A stretch of 64,000 nucleotides of DNA, taken from positions 355,891 through 419,890 of the forward strand of contig MARA01000036.1 of assembly GCA_001792895.1 (NCBI GenBank). Direction: 5' to 3'. Below, one piece after another: positions 24,966 through 36,490 of the stretch. Under the pieces are notes generated by a model. It worked only from the letters and a program-made list of their open reading frames with translations, made no database searches and was not told where the DNA came from. The DNA comes from Lentinus brumalis. Lineage: Eukaryota > Basidiomycota > Agaricomycetes > Polyporales > Polyporaceae. The translations under genes and the position numbers were made by a program. Position 1 is the stretch's first letter. Each line of letters begins with the position of its first letter.

Positions 24966-27535
24966 TGTGAGCGTGACACAGCTGGGTTCCGACCGCTTGC
25001 TGACCTGATCTCCAGGCTTGCTATGCCATAGGTGCTCCTTCGCCGGTGTACATGATTGTTATGACGGACTCCGAGCTTCGTACACCCGACGTCAAGGACT
25101 CTCTCTGTTGTATTACCAGCTCTCGTCTCCTCGTACTATACCTTCCTCGGGGCATAATCTCGACAATCGACCATATAGCTAAGCTAGAGCTTCACCTGTA
25201 CAAATCCTCTCCCCTCCCTCGTCCCTCGCCCCTCGTACTCTCCTTTCCATGTTTCTAATCCTTTGCTGTGTGACTGCTTTCCTCTCACGATCCCGCTCTC
25301 GTCAGTTTCCGCCTTCTAGTACTCCGTGATTTGTCGTGTAACTAACCCACAGTCGCTCACTGCTCGCCTCCCTAAGACCGCTTTCGACGTACGTCGTCCT
25401 TACCAGCACTGCTAGTGGACGTTCTATCGCTCGCAACCCTGTTCTCTACTAGCTATCTGTGTATGTACCTAGTACTGTGCTCAACCTGCCAATTTCCGCA
25501 AGCTTCATGCGCGAATGCGCCTGTAAAGTGCACTCGCCTTGGCAAATGCTCGCACTGTCCGAACACTGTACGACAACTCTACGGAACTCTATACGGGGGT
25601 GGGTCTACGTACCCGAGGAATTCATAGTACTTAGTTACTATCGTCGCGTTAGTGTCCAGGCCGCCAGTTCCAAGGGCGCCTAAATGCGGCTTACACACGA
25701 ACGTTCATTTAACCCCGGCCTCATCTCAACGGAATCGCCATTTGAAACCTTTTTCCTTGACCAACAGGTATATAGTGAGCGCGTTTAGACTTCTTGATTT
25801 AGAATGAGGAAGGAGAGGGCGGCACTAGCCTGCAAAGGTGCCCGTCACGGTGACTTAATAGTCTCGCTTCGAACTTCACCCAACCCGCAGCTAATAAGGT
25901 CTCTCAGGTATCCTTATGTAGCACCACTATGGGTGGTATACGAGGCACGCAAGCAAGGAAGCGATGAAAGTCGCGGACCCGTCGATTCGGCCCGAGGCAT
26001 CGAACTCAGAACCACCACGCCTCGCAAGTGCATTAGATTTTCCGCCGATCATTCGCAGCGAATCGCAGGTTTACCGAGGACCCACAGGGACCTCCAAGTG
26101 TGAGCAAGTGAGCACACCGATCATCCGCGTATGATCAATGTCCGCCTCATGTTCAACACGCAGTGCTGGTCGCAGTCGCCGGTCCTTCCTCCGATCCCAG
26201 ATACAGTAATACACATCCAACGTCTACATTCCATCTCCATATCAGCCTTCCACACTCGCACAATACTCTACTAGCTCTAAGCAGGGCACATGCTGTGGCA
26301 CGCGCCATAGGCCGGCGATGTACTCGTACGTATGGATTTCGTGTATCTGAAGCTCGCTGACACGTGGCATCGCGACAGGGGAGGCCGGGGTCCCTTTTGA
26401 ACGGCAGCGTATGTTCGACGAGCCTCACTCGCGAGCTTGATGCGAACCGAACCTCCCTCAGACTTATAACTTCGACTGCAACATCTCCGAACTCGCTCAA
26501 TGTCCCAGGCTCATAGTTTGCAGGAGAACATACATACACGTAGGTATTACCCGCGTCTCCTGCCATATCTGCGTCTCCTGCCAGAATCGCATAATGACTA
26601 GTAGTGCAGATATTCGCCGCGTCTATGGCATAGGCAGCCGCTATTCACGTCCTGGTGGACGACATGATATCCACAGCCCTGGCGCCTCGCCCATGTCGCC
26701 CGGTCTATGACGCTGCAGATAACGTGAGTTCACAATTCGTCGACCTGTTCATCCGTCCGTTTATAAGGCGGAGTGCGCATACATATCGCAATATCTGAGA
26801 GCTACCGAGATAATGAGGAGGCAACAGTCACCCGTGACGACATCTCCTGCATCTGAGAGCGGACTTGGTATTTTGAAGCCCGCTCAGTTCGACCCACTCC
26901 GGTCATTGCTTGCGCTCGATTGAGGCCAACACAACTGGCTTGAACGATCATCACGCACTGCTGGAGCTTCTCGAGCATGCATGGGGCATCGCGCCGTAAT
27001 TCCATCACCCGCCTGGGATTCCTCTTGCCATGTACGGCCTCAGCTATACTTGGCGCTCCATGGCCTGCGACCGACCATGGCCTCGTACCCGCAGGAGTGC
27101 GAGACGAAACTTCTCGAGGCTTCTGTATAGAAGGATACGGTCAGGGCGCGGTCAGCTGACATTTCCCGCAGATTGCCCACGAATGTGGACGTATCGCAGC
27201 GCCCTCGAGGTGATCAGTCGAACCGCGATAGAGTCCCGATGTTCCTACGGTGTGGCTTCTCCACTCTCAGCCCGCCTCAGCCCACAGCGGACAGCCCGGA
27301 GGCGTAGAAATCAACCGCCGCCGCCCGAAAAGTCCTCATAGGGTCTGGGCCAAGGTGAGTAAGGATCCCGGATGTTTGCTAGCACTCACAGATATAACAC
27401 ATCTACAGGAGCAAACAGCGGAGTTTGTGTCGATGCACGGCCAGTGAGTTTCTTAGTTGCGGCCCCTTTCCCTTTTCCTCTTGCGAGGATTCAGTCCATC
27501 CCAACACTGTTGCCCCCTTTCAGCCTTATATCACC
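24966..27535. other. Intergenic, weak coding traces only
   Basis: Two traces are worth naming but not calling. One is a minus-strand frame at 26802-27005 (LEKLQQCVMIVQ and following). The other is a plus-strand segment at 27180-27450 with a good intron (donor GTGAGT near 27356, CTACAG end) and a stop at 27450, which needs one extra base near 27297 to stay open. Neither resembles a known family. Confidence 0.35.
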
Positions 27536-28403
27536 ATGCCATCTTGTCTGCGCCGGCGACGTTCTCATAAGAATCCGAACCGCATCAGGTGGGCTGAAAA
27601 CGTGGTCTCGGACGTCTGGAGCTACGAGAGGGAACCGTCGTTCCCTGCACGGCACAAGGACCGGTCGTACTCGCCAGCGCGACCGTTCAGTCCCATGTAA
27701 GCACATAGACACTCTCCGCGAGGGATCAGATACTGATCACAGGTTCTGTAGAGTACTGGGTCGACCAGCGTCGCCTCGAATCATCACCATGCCCTCCCCT
27801 TGGTTGACCTCAGCGATGTCGCCAATTATCCCCATTCCCGTGCCAGTGCCACTCGGCCTCCCCATCCACAGAGATCTCGTCCACTTCACGGAGAGCTGGG
27901 ACGTCCGCGAACATTCCTCTCCGTCATCGCTTCCTCCAGATCTCAGGGACGCTGCAGCGGTCTACGGCGGCTTCCCCGCGACGTCCTTCCGCTTATTCTT
28001 CTTCCCGCCCATCGGCTCTCCATTCGAGACTGAGGTCCACATGGCCACGACAGCAATCGAGAGCGCGTTCATAAACATCCCGATCCCGTGTGTCCCTCAC
28101 TGGGTCACCGTCGGCGAGGTCTTGAGCTACATACACGCCGCGCTCTATCGCCCCATCAATCTGGCGCACGGTCTCGCGCTGAGCGCTGCACGCGATGCGC
28201 GGCGGCATCGCTCGATCAAGCGAGACGAGGACGTGTGGTCCAACATCATCCGGAACGTGGACCTCTTTCCCGCCCTCACTGTCCCCCCAGGCATGCGGAC
28301 GTGGGCGCGGCCGAGCTTGTACTTCATTGGGCTGGAGAGTTGGATGACGTCGGACGGATTCCAGTTCGTCGTTTTGTTCGCGCCACTACCTCGGCCCAGA
28401 TAA
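27536..28403 (+). CDS. DUF6699-like protein, 270 aa
   Basis: Exons 27536-27696 and 27752-28403, 813 nt in phase; the 55-nt intron has GTAAGC and TGTAG ends. The N-terminus is basic (MPSCLRRRRSHK). The domain begins near residue 85 and contains the family motif WVTVGEVLSYIHAALY, a charged segment with RRHRSIKRDEDVW, IIRNVDLFPAL, and the C-terminal strands LYFIGLESW and FQFVVLFAPL. Function unknown. The gene ends 420 bp from the 3' end of the convergent homeodomain gene. Confidence 0.82.
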
Positions 28404-28823
28404 GTCAACAGTGAGCACTTCGCATTGTCATTCACCTGAACACGCTGACACCGAGCGAATACAGTACGATCTTCCTATCAACCGTTCAATATTGTGCATC
28501 GGAGAGAAGAACGTGTTACAACGCGAAGGGCAGTCGACCTGGTTCAATATACGTGACGAAGTTCTCCCGAGAGCTATCGTATGTATGTAGGACTTCCGAC
28601 GTCTCTTTCGGTTTGTCTAGTCACAGAACGGAGAAGAAGTGCAGTTAGCGGGCTCAGGGTTACAGTAAGAAGACGGTGGTCTGTACGTAGTATGGTTTGA
28701 GTTTGACTCGTCCGACTTCCCTTATCTTACCGGAGACCAGCAATAATGGAGCCGTCGTCCAAGATCTCCTCCCATTTCTTTCACCACGCGTGATCTTCAG
28801 TAGATCGACAGGAGCGACCATAC

Positions 28824-29888
28824 TCAGGCAACACACAAGTTCGTTTCAAGGTCGCCTATGGAGCGGCGCGTCTCTTGCATCCACACCGCAAGCTCAGCGA
28901 AGGTTTTCGGGATCTTCGTCGACACGCCTGCGGTCCGCTCAAGTCCAATCTTGAGTGCTGTCTTGAGGTCATCGTTCTTCCTTGAGGCCACCACCACACA
29001 AGGTTCCAGGGGCGCTACGAGTACATTTCCTGTTTGGTCGTTCTCGCAGCCTGTGCATACTGAAGAAGTGAGTTCGAGCCGGCCGGCGCAGCCCGAGCAA
29101 CTCACCGGTCTCATCTAATGCCGGCATCTCGTCGTGCTCCAAAGGACCATGCGTCTCGGGAAGAGGGGAGGCTGGCGAACGCAACTCTGGAGAGAGTGGC
29201 GGACCCGGAGTAGGCAGGGGTGCCGGCTAGGGTTCGAAACATGAGCAACCTGGCCCACTAGCGTCTACAAGCCCTCCAGGCTTGAAAGTACTCACCACGT
29301 CTGCCAAAGAATGGTGGGCCATTTGACCGGACGACAAGAAGGCGTAGGCTAGGATACGCTCGGGAACAACTCCGCTTCCGAGTTTCTCCGCCCAATTCGC
29401 GGCGACCTCTGGGGATGGATTGGGGTCATCTGTAAGGAGCAAGTCCAACTTCGACTCCATGGACTCGGCGGCTTCTGGGAAGCATCCAGACGTGAGTACA
29501 GGGTACATGATTCTAGTGAGTGCGAGCAGACGTACCTTGAAGAGGGATTGCACGCTTTCTCGGCTTGACAGACCGTGAACATGTCTTCGAGCGCATGTTC
29601 CCGAAGTAGCGGTATACATGGGTTGGGGTGTAGTGTTCGCACCCAGGGATCTGTCTCAACCGCTCGGCGAGATATGTACGGGCGGAGTCGTCTGGCCACT
29701 CGCTTGTGTTGAAGAAGTAGTCTGCGATGGCAACGTCAGTTCGTCCGATAGGAGGAGAAAATCGCTCTCGACGCACCATTCAGGACGTCGTAGGCCACGT
29801 CGGGCAGGTGTATTTTCTTTTTCCGACGAGGCTCGTTCGCTGGTTCGCTGTGACTTGCGAGCGATGTAGAGCATTCATGATCTTGCAT
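28824..29888 (-). CDS. Atypical homeodomain protein, 277 aa
   Basis: Five exons on the minus strand: 29777-29888, 29536-29721, 29296-29474, 29106-29226, 28824-29059. They sum to 834 nt with all phases and GT-AG ends consistent; start ATG at 29888. After about 18 residues comes RRKKKIHLPD, then a helix (AYDVLNDYFF), a loop with WPDDSARTYLAERL, and a third helix HVYRYFGNMRSK. The YFGNMR segment fits the recognition-helix consensus (W/Y)-F-x-N-x-R of homeodomains. A basic patch (KPRKR) follows, then an acidic/Pro linker and a C-terminal helix. Inferred to be a nuclear DNA-binding regulator. A mating-type HD role is not supported, since no partner HD gene or usual locus flank is visible. Confidence 0.72.
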
Positions 29889-30429
29889 GGTCCTTACGAC
29901 GAGCTCGTCGACCGTCCGAGGGCTGGACTGTCACGGTCGAGCACAGCGGTTCTGGAGAGCGTGGTACCGAGTTCAACTTGCTAAGAGGACAGTTGAGGAT
30001 GCTCTCAAGTACTTACTCACAACATCTTGTGACTATTCATGACCCGCGGTTTCCTGCAGGGTCGACTCGGAGCTGCCACGTAGTGAGATGACTTCAACTG
30101 GTCCCCAGGCTGCTCTGTATGTCTAAGGAGATGCGCAACACCATCTTCAGCAAGCGTTTCATGAGATTCGAACATATTTTATGTTCGGAGAAGGTGACGA
30201 GTCGCTTCCTTCGACCGATGCCCTTCGACTTCACTGTTGGTGGCGCGTCTAACCGGGCCGGGCCGGTGTCCGATGTCCGAAAAACTCGGACTGCCCACTG
30301 CAGAGCGTTTTTGATCTTGTTCTCTGGCCACCTCGTCGCGCACCGGGTCCTCCTGGCTCCTAGCTTCCATGCTCTGCTTCTTGCAAAACTCGTAACTCAA
30401 GTTTCAGACCTACAGTCGTCGCGCGCATT
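29889..30429. other. Shared upstream region of divergent genes
   Basis: 541 bp between the start codons of the minus-strand homeodomain gene and the plus-strand gene at 30430. It probably holds both promoters. No clear TATA box was seen. Confidence 0.4.
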
Positions 30430-31460
30430 ATGACCGTGCCGCGCCGCCGCCGTCGTCACCGTCACTGTACCGCCAAGCCGCAGTCCATCGTGCGCAAGTT
30501 CTGCGAGGCAGTTGCAGACGAAGATGATCACTACAGTCTACCACTCTGTACCGCCATGATTCCAATAGACGGTCCGCGGTTGTGTCCTCAGCTCACCCGA
30601 GAATGCGCGGAGTCCTGGACCATCTACAAATACGCATCCTTCCGTGCCGAGGAGCTGCAACCCCGGGTGCTCAACTTCTCGCGGCGGCTGAAGACAGGCC
30701 GTTTCCATGTCTTGAGGGAGGTTGAGGAAGCCGTCGACGTCACGGAAAAGTTTCTCTTCTGGGCGAAGAAGGAGCTTGACGAACGAAGGAAACATGGTAC
30801 CCGGTTTTATGCCTATGGTGCGTCCATCTCCCTTGCTACACAGTTTCGTCTCTGCAGACGTCCAAATTGATACCATGCCACACAGTTGGCTCGGATCCCG
30901 GGCACCAGAAGCGTATCTCTAACGTCCAGAAGCTGGTTGCGATAGCGTCCGCCGTCCGCTTCGACCTCACAATCCGCAGATACGACCTTCAAGTCGACGC
31001 TCTGCGGCGGGACAGCGAGCGGGCTGTTGGCGAATGGACACCGCAGCTGCTGCGGTCGTCGTCGCCTGAAGTGCAGCAAGTGCGCGTCCTGCGGTGCTGC
31101 GCAGTGAGCATACTTCCGCCGGACGAGGAGTCAGAAGACGAGTCCGTGGAGTCCGGACTGGAAGTGGAAGAGTTCGAGGACTCTGACGACGAAGACTTCG
31201 AGCAGTCCGAACCCGAAGAGCCCCAAGAGGTCGACGATTCCGCTCTTGAGGCGACCATGGACGAGGAAGAGTTGCTCGCGGACGAGCGCGCAGCACAGGA
31301 GGTCTCGAAGATGCTGCGCTGGTACTCCCAGTCCGGGTGCGTTGCTGCGTGTATGCAAGTGGTAGACCATACGCATGCTGGAGACGAAGCCGTGGAAACA
31401 CTCAACCGCTTTATGGTAGAATATATCCCCTCGATTCGCATTTTTGTGCATGCAGGCTGA
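30430..31460 (+). CDS. Unrecognised protein with acidic tract, 320 aa
   Basis: Exons 30430-30817 and 30886-31460, 963 nt in phase; intron with GTGCGT and CACAG ends. The N-terminus is strongly basic (VPRRRRRHRH), which could serve as a nuclear signal. The middle is helical with charged residues (FSRRLKTG, VEEAVDVTEKFLFWAKKEL). Residues about 220-270 form a long Glu/Asp/Ser-rich tract (SEDESVESG, EFEDSDDEDFEQSEPEE). The end has a short hydrophobic helix. No family is recognised. It is divergent to the homeodomain gene, but a functional link is only a guess. Confidence 0.55.
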
Positions 31461-31637
31461 TCTCGAGTGGCCCTTTTCTAGGGAGACCTCGACGTGCTGG
31501 ACCCGGACTAATACATCATGCGACCTGTGAAAGATAGAGTAAGTGCGAGAGTGAGCGCTGAAGCTTGAAGAGTCATCCACTCACGCATGTCTGCTAGCTC
31601 CCTGTGCAATCACATCATCCTTTCTACCGCAGCTAAG

Positions 31638-32258
31638 TCAAGCCGAACTCGTATTCGCAACTGGAGCGCGCGGGATTCCCTCCCAGCCTAGGTCAGACGG
31701 CGAAGAGGAGCGGCGCGGACCAGCCGGGGTCCGTGCAGCCGCTTGAAGCTGGTGAGTGGTCGCGAAATACCGCCTCTGTACTTCGCGAAACGAGGCAACT
31801 CCGGCCATCCTCTTGATCTCTCTGGCCGGGAAGATCGTCGTATGTATGCGAACGTCACTTTCACGAGTGTTCACGTTATTGCTGTGAGAACGCCCAGTGT
31901 CCTCCGCCCATCTTGCAGCACCTGGATGGATGTCTGGTCTCTGTGTTTCACAATCGAGTTAGTGACTGGGGAGAGCTGCTCCTCTGTCAGCCGAACGGAA
32001 TGGGATGTCCGATCTCCAGATACTTACGTATGACCAGATGACTCTGGACCGAAGGTTCGCCGTGCATGAACCTTGCGTCCACGGTCGCTCTTTGTGTGCG
32101 CGTGGGTCACCGTCCACCCAGCTCCCCAGCGCGTCCTCGATCATAGCGAGTGCACGACGCACCTTCCCCCAAGCTTCGATCCCTAGTATGCGATTGAGAG
32201 GCGTTGCGCCTGTGGTCCTTGTTGGGACCGGCTGAGGAATGGTATCTTGGTCGATCAT
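31638..32258 (-). CDS. Unrecognised spliced protein, about 177 aa
   Basis: Two exons on the minus strand, 32028-32258 and 31638-31940, 534 nt in phase. The intron starts GTAAGT, has TCACTAAC before its end, and ends ACACAG. The first exon reads MIDQDTIPQ, then a helix RRALAMIEDALGSWV. The second contains REIKRMAGVASFREVQRRYF and a Ser/Pro-rich tail. Further 5' exons are possible, because an open frame continues upstream to about 32577. No domain is recognised. Confidence 0.45.
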
Positions 32259-32577
32259 ACATGTCCTGGTCGAGAGTGAGTCTGCTCAGTTTGGGTACGA
32301 GGAGGAGATTCTGAGACGTCGCGGTAGCATGCGAAGCTGTTCGGGGCTTTTCTGTGCAGCGCTCGCCGGTCTTGCGCCGGTCTCTGTATGCAACCAGACC
32401 CGCAGCAGTGGTGTGCTGCAGACTTCGCCGCAGAAGGTCGCCCAGGATCCCGAGACATTCCGAACCACGTAAACCCTGCCATTCGTGGAAGGGATCCAGA
32501 CAAGTAGGCGACTTTGTTCCCGCCCGCGCGGGATCACCGAATGTGAGCCTGCGGGCGCTCGGGGACGGGTCATTCAC

Positions 32578-35500
32578 ATCACCATAGATGTGGGACCCGG
32601 CAATGCCTGCGAGGTCGGCTTTGTTTGTCTGTGTTTGCGATATGCGTAGGCGCCGCGTGAGGATGGTCGCGAAATGGCGCGAAGGATTGGAAGCTCATGG
32701 AGCCTCCTACGGCCACGAAATTGCGTGTGTTCAGCTCTGAGATTAAATATCTTGTGTTTGTAGAGAAAAAAATTGAAGAAACCCTGATGCTAGCACCTGA
32801 GTTATAAGACTGGTCTGTGCGAACAGCTTGTTGGCTGAGCACGAGTTGCATTTTCAGAGATTCAATCTCAACGAACACAAGATTTGTTCCAGTTCTCGAG
32901 GACGCGATCGATATCAAAGGGTGCGGGCGTGAGGGAATACTCAAAAACTTCGCGCACGCTGGAGCCTGCTAAAACGCGTCGCGCGCTGGGATGCCCACGC
33001 CACAGACGCGTATATCACTATCACGTGAGCAGCTCGCGGCTGGATCGCGAAGGCATGAATCGCTGTAAACAGCAAGCAATTGTGCCAAAAATGCAGGATG
33101 CACTCTCCTGTGGTCGATTGAAAGGAAGCAAAGCATGCATAAGTGAAGGAAGAAGAGAGAGCACAAGCTTGTACCTCCCTTCTCCCTCGCGCGCATCGCG
33201 TCAAGACAGGGTTCTCACGAAGCGCGACTGCAGCGCCAAAAAGACACTGACCACCATTTCGTTGCGCGCCTGCTGACTCAGCTGCCCACGGAGGTTGCAG
33301 GCATTGCCGGGCAAGGGGGTGGCATCGGAAAAATCCGAGACCGTGGGTAGTGGGCGCTTAAGGGGGGAGGGGGTTCTCGGGGTCTTATTGCACTTTTCGT
33401 AGGTCATTTGTACACATAATATGGGGGTCCATGGACAATCTAACGAGGCTCATGAGCGAGTCAAAAGTGTCCTGGAGTGACGTAGACTCTATGTAGAGGG
33501 CGTACAGGACTGTGACCAATGTCGAGCACCTCAAGCATGGCAAATGGGCGTCTGAGCAACCATATTAGGATATTTAACGCTCGGAAGTCTCGCTCTCTCA
33601 ATCGCAGGACATGCACGCATTTGCGCTATCCACCACAGATACAGGTCGAAAAACATGTCAGTGATAATAGGGGATATTCCTCGCGTATGTTTAATTTTCT
33701 CCTCCTGATTTGGCAGGCTATGTCGTCTGATATACGGAAAACATACCATATCAAGTAGTTTCCCACGGGGGAGGGGGGAGGGGGTCCCCGGAAAGTTGCT
33801 TAATGCACTTTTAGGACTACCGGTAAGTAATTCACTTTCTGCCACCCCCTTGTTGCCGGGTCCCAATAGATGGCGATAGCATCACTCCAGTGGCACGGCA
33901 CACCGGGATGTCTTCGAGCCTGCAGTTTCAGTTCATCACAAGTGACACATCTCGGCTCCTGCTCTTCTCGGCGCATGGGAATCGCCCATCATCGGCGTTG
34001 TATAAGACAGCCTGCCAGCGTAGCCACCCTCTCTTTCTCCTCTGCACCTTGCTCCCCCTTTCCGTTACCCAGGCTGTCCCCCTTCATCTGTACTTTCCTC
34101 CTTTTTCTTCTACAATTATATCCTCATCTCCTGGCGTCGTTTCAACCGCTAAACTTGCATATATCGTCGACGATGTACTATGCACTGTGGAGAGGAAGAT
34201 TATGCTGATGTGGCCTCGGGATTTGCATAACGGCGAGTTCTTGGTCCCCTTTCTTCGTCCATCGTCTTTCTACAGATACTGGCACACCCTATAAGACGAC
34301 AACGGTGCCCGCTGGTTACGATGGGTTTGACGCCGTGATCGATGGTACGTTCACACTTCCGATCGCACGCTCGTTCGGGCTGACACGTCAGCCTCTCACA
34401 GTATTCGCCGCGGAAGGTGATGCGGCTCTCGCTATCGGCGTGTACGGCCATATCTGGCTTGCCTATCTGCCCTCACAGATCCACGTAGGCGATTCTTGGT
34501 AATGGACACGGCTCGTCTTCGCATGCCTTTGTGCACTGTCTTGGGAGGCATGGAGACGCCAGGTGAATTGTCAGGTGAGTGTTATGTCTCTGGTTCTCTG
34601 CCTCGTCAGCGGCCTCGTGCTATGATTCTGAACGGCCTCATGGCGGTCCTAGACCACCGTCACGACACCGGCGGCGATGGACCGCTGAGGACTTGCAGTA
34701 TAGAGGATAAGGCGATGGTGTGCGATTGGCACATCTGCCCCTCATCACTGAATCCAGCGTTATAGCATATCCGCCGATTGGTTGCGCCGGCGCGGATGTG
34801 TGGGAGGGTTCCCATGGCTCTTGACATCAACAGTCTGATCGATGCACACAGGCGGTCGCTCTCTCACTATAGCATGCGGCCATCGGCGACAGAGGCCTGG
34901 TATATCACCCTCGCCGCTCATATTCGTAGGACGCCCCCCCTTCGTCCCGCTTTCTACCCCGCCTGGCTCTGCTTGCTGGGAATGGAAGCTGGCAATTCAG
35001 CGCTGCGCAGCCTTGGGTCTCGCGCCTTGCCCTCCCGGTCCTCAGCCTCCGATTCCTCCGTCCGGTCTCCCAGCGATGTCCCCGTTCGGCACCCAGGAAC
35101 CCAGCTGATTGGCCGCCCTCCCGTCCATCCGCCCTCCCGTCCGCCCGCCGACTTCTCCGCCGACATCAACCTGCATTATGTAGCTGTTAACTCCCTCCTT
35201 TCAGCTAGTCTTTCGACTTATCCTGTCAACACGAGGACTTGTCGCCGGTAACCCTCCTCATGACTCGGCTCCCTTCTGTCGGCGGCGACTGTAACTTGCC
35301 TTTCTGGACGAAGACGGTGTCCCGCCTCGAATGCTCCGCGCGCACGGGGCTCTTGGGTTCCTGGGGTCTGTTGGAGGCGGTGAGTGGTCCATTCGGGGTC
35401 TCCGTCCGCTCGTTATTATGGTTTTCAAGCTCAGTAAGTCCCTCAACTGTTTCCTCGACTAGGCGGGTCAAGCGCCGCAATTTAAGGCGTTCGGGAAACC

Positions 35501-35619
35501 ATGCGGTCGACATACTCTGTTCTGTCGCGACCACCACCGTCTCCCCGTCGCTCTACCGCTCTTCACCCGCAAACCCGCCCTCTACAACATCACCACCACC
35601 TCGTACACGCCTGGTTACG
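32578..35619. other. Intergenic, includes a MITE-like segment
   Basis: No gene can be supported. The composition is locally more AT-rich around 32700-33750. The interval 33307-33860 is listed separately. Confidence 0.45.
33307..33860. mobile_element. MITE-like segment with terminal inverted repeat
   Basis: CAAGGGGGTGGCA at 33312-33324 is matched by its exact reverse complement at 33840-33852. Just outside these arms there is CCGGG at both ends. The roughly 550-bp interior has no ORF. Near each end is a G-run block (33361-33374 and 33769-33787), each followed by TGCACTTTT in direct orientation. No clear target duplication was found, so the class is open. Confidence 0.45.
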
Positions 35620-36490
35620 ATGGCTCACCACCAGACCAAGAAGACTGTGCGCTGGGTCGACGACCACCGCCTTCACGTCATTCACGAGCCGGCGGACAGT
35701 GAGAACGACTACAGCGATGCTGCCTCATGGTCCTCCGCCTCCGACAGCGGGCCAACTGCTACGTAGGTGCTCTCCTGCTGCGTCGCACGGCGGTCTGATG
35801 CTCATTACTTGCGATTCTCTGCAGAACCACCGTCGGGGGCTCGACGCCGCGTCCCGCCGATAACAAGTCGTACGCCGCCCATCAAGGCGCGTCTGGGTCT
35901 GGCAGCGGGTGAGTGTGCCGTTGTTGGCCCCAGTGCTTCAGACGCGCGGTTATTGACATCGTTTCCCCAGTGCGTACAGGCAGCCCGCCGCCGTCGAAGG
36001 CCCGAAGAAACCCAGGCTCCATGCCTACCTTGAGGAGTTTCCGCTCCCGCTGGACGTCAGGGCCCGGACTGTGCAGCCCGACTTTGGAGTTGGCGAAGAC
36101 GTCCTGGCCGGCTACGCGTTTTTCGACACCGATCCGCACACGATGACCCTGCGCTTCTACGCACTGGACGGAGTCACCTGGAGCCGCACCATCGTGCGTC
36201 GTTCCCACGGCAAGAACGGTCGCCTCGGGTCGTTCATCAGCGTCCGCGACGTCCTCACCGCCATCTGGCTGGAGGTGCGCGATGCGCCGCACGAGCCTCT
36301 CTACCCTTTCGACCCACTTTACGAGCATGCGCGGAAGGCCATGGACGTCCGCCAAGATAAAACCATGCGCAAGATGGACCTCTTCGAGATGTTCCACGGC
36401 CATCTATACTTCACGGGCATCGAGCCCCAGCCCGGCGCTTCTGGGTGGGAGTTCGTTGTGCGGCTCGCTCCGCGCTTCGTGCCTGCGTGA
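35620..36490 (+). CDS. DUF6699-like protein, 248 aa
   Basis: Exons 35620-35762, 35825-35908 and 35971-36490, 747 nt in phase; introns with GTAGGT...CTGCAG and GTGAGT...CCCCAG. The start MAHHQTKKTVRWVDDH matches the family habit of a short basic start. A Ser/Asp-rich linker follows. The domain contains LRFYALDGVTW, the ISVRDVLTAIW motif (equivalent to VTVGDVL), MRKMDLFEM, and the final strands LYFTGIEPQ and WEFVVRLAPRF. No enzyme motif is present. The most complete of the five family members here. Confidence 0.83.

Noticed and set aside
28824..31460. Mating-type A locus
   Set aside because: Only one homeodomain-like gene is present, the divergent neighbour at 30430 has no homeodomain, and no mitochondrial intermediate peptidase gene is seen nearby.
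33361..33815. Solo LTR
   Set aside because: The two G-rich blocks are direct repeats but not bordered by TG...CA ends or a target duplication; the inverted repeat outside them favours a TIR element.
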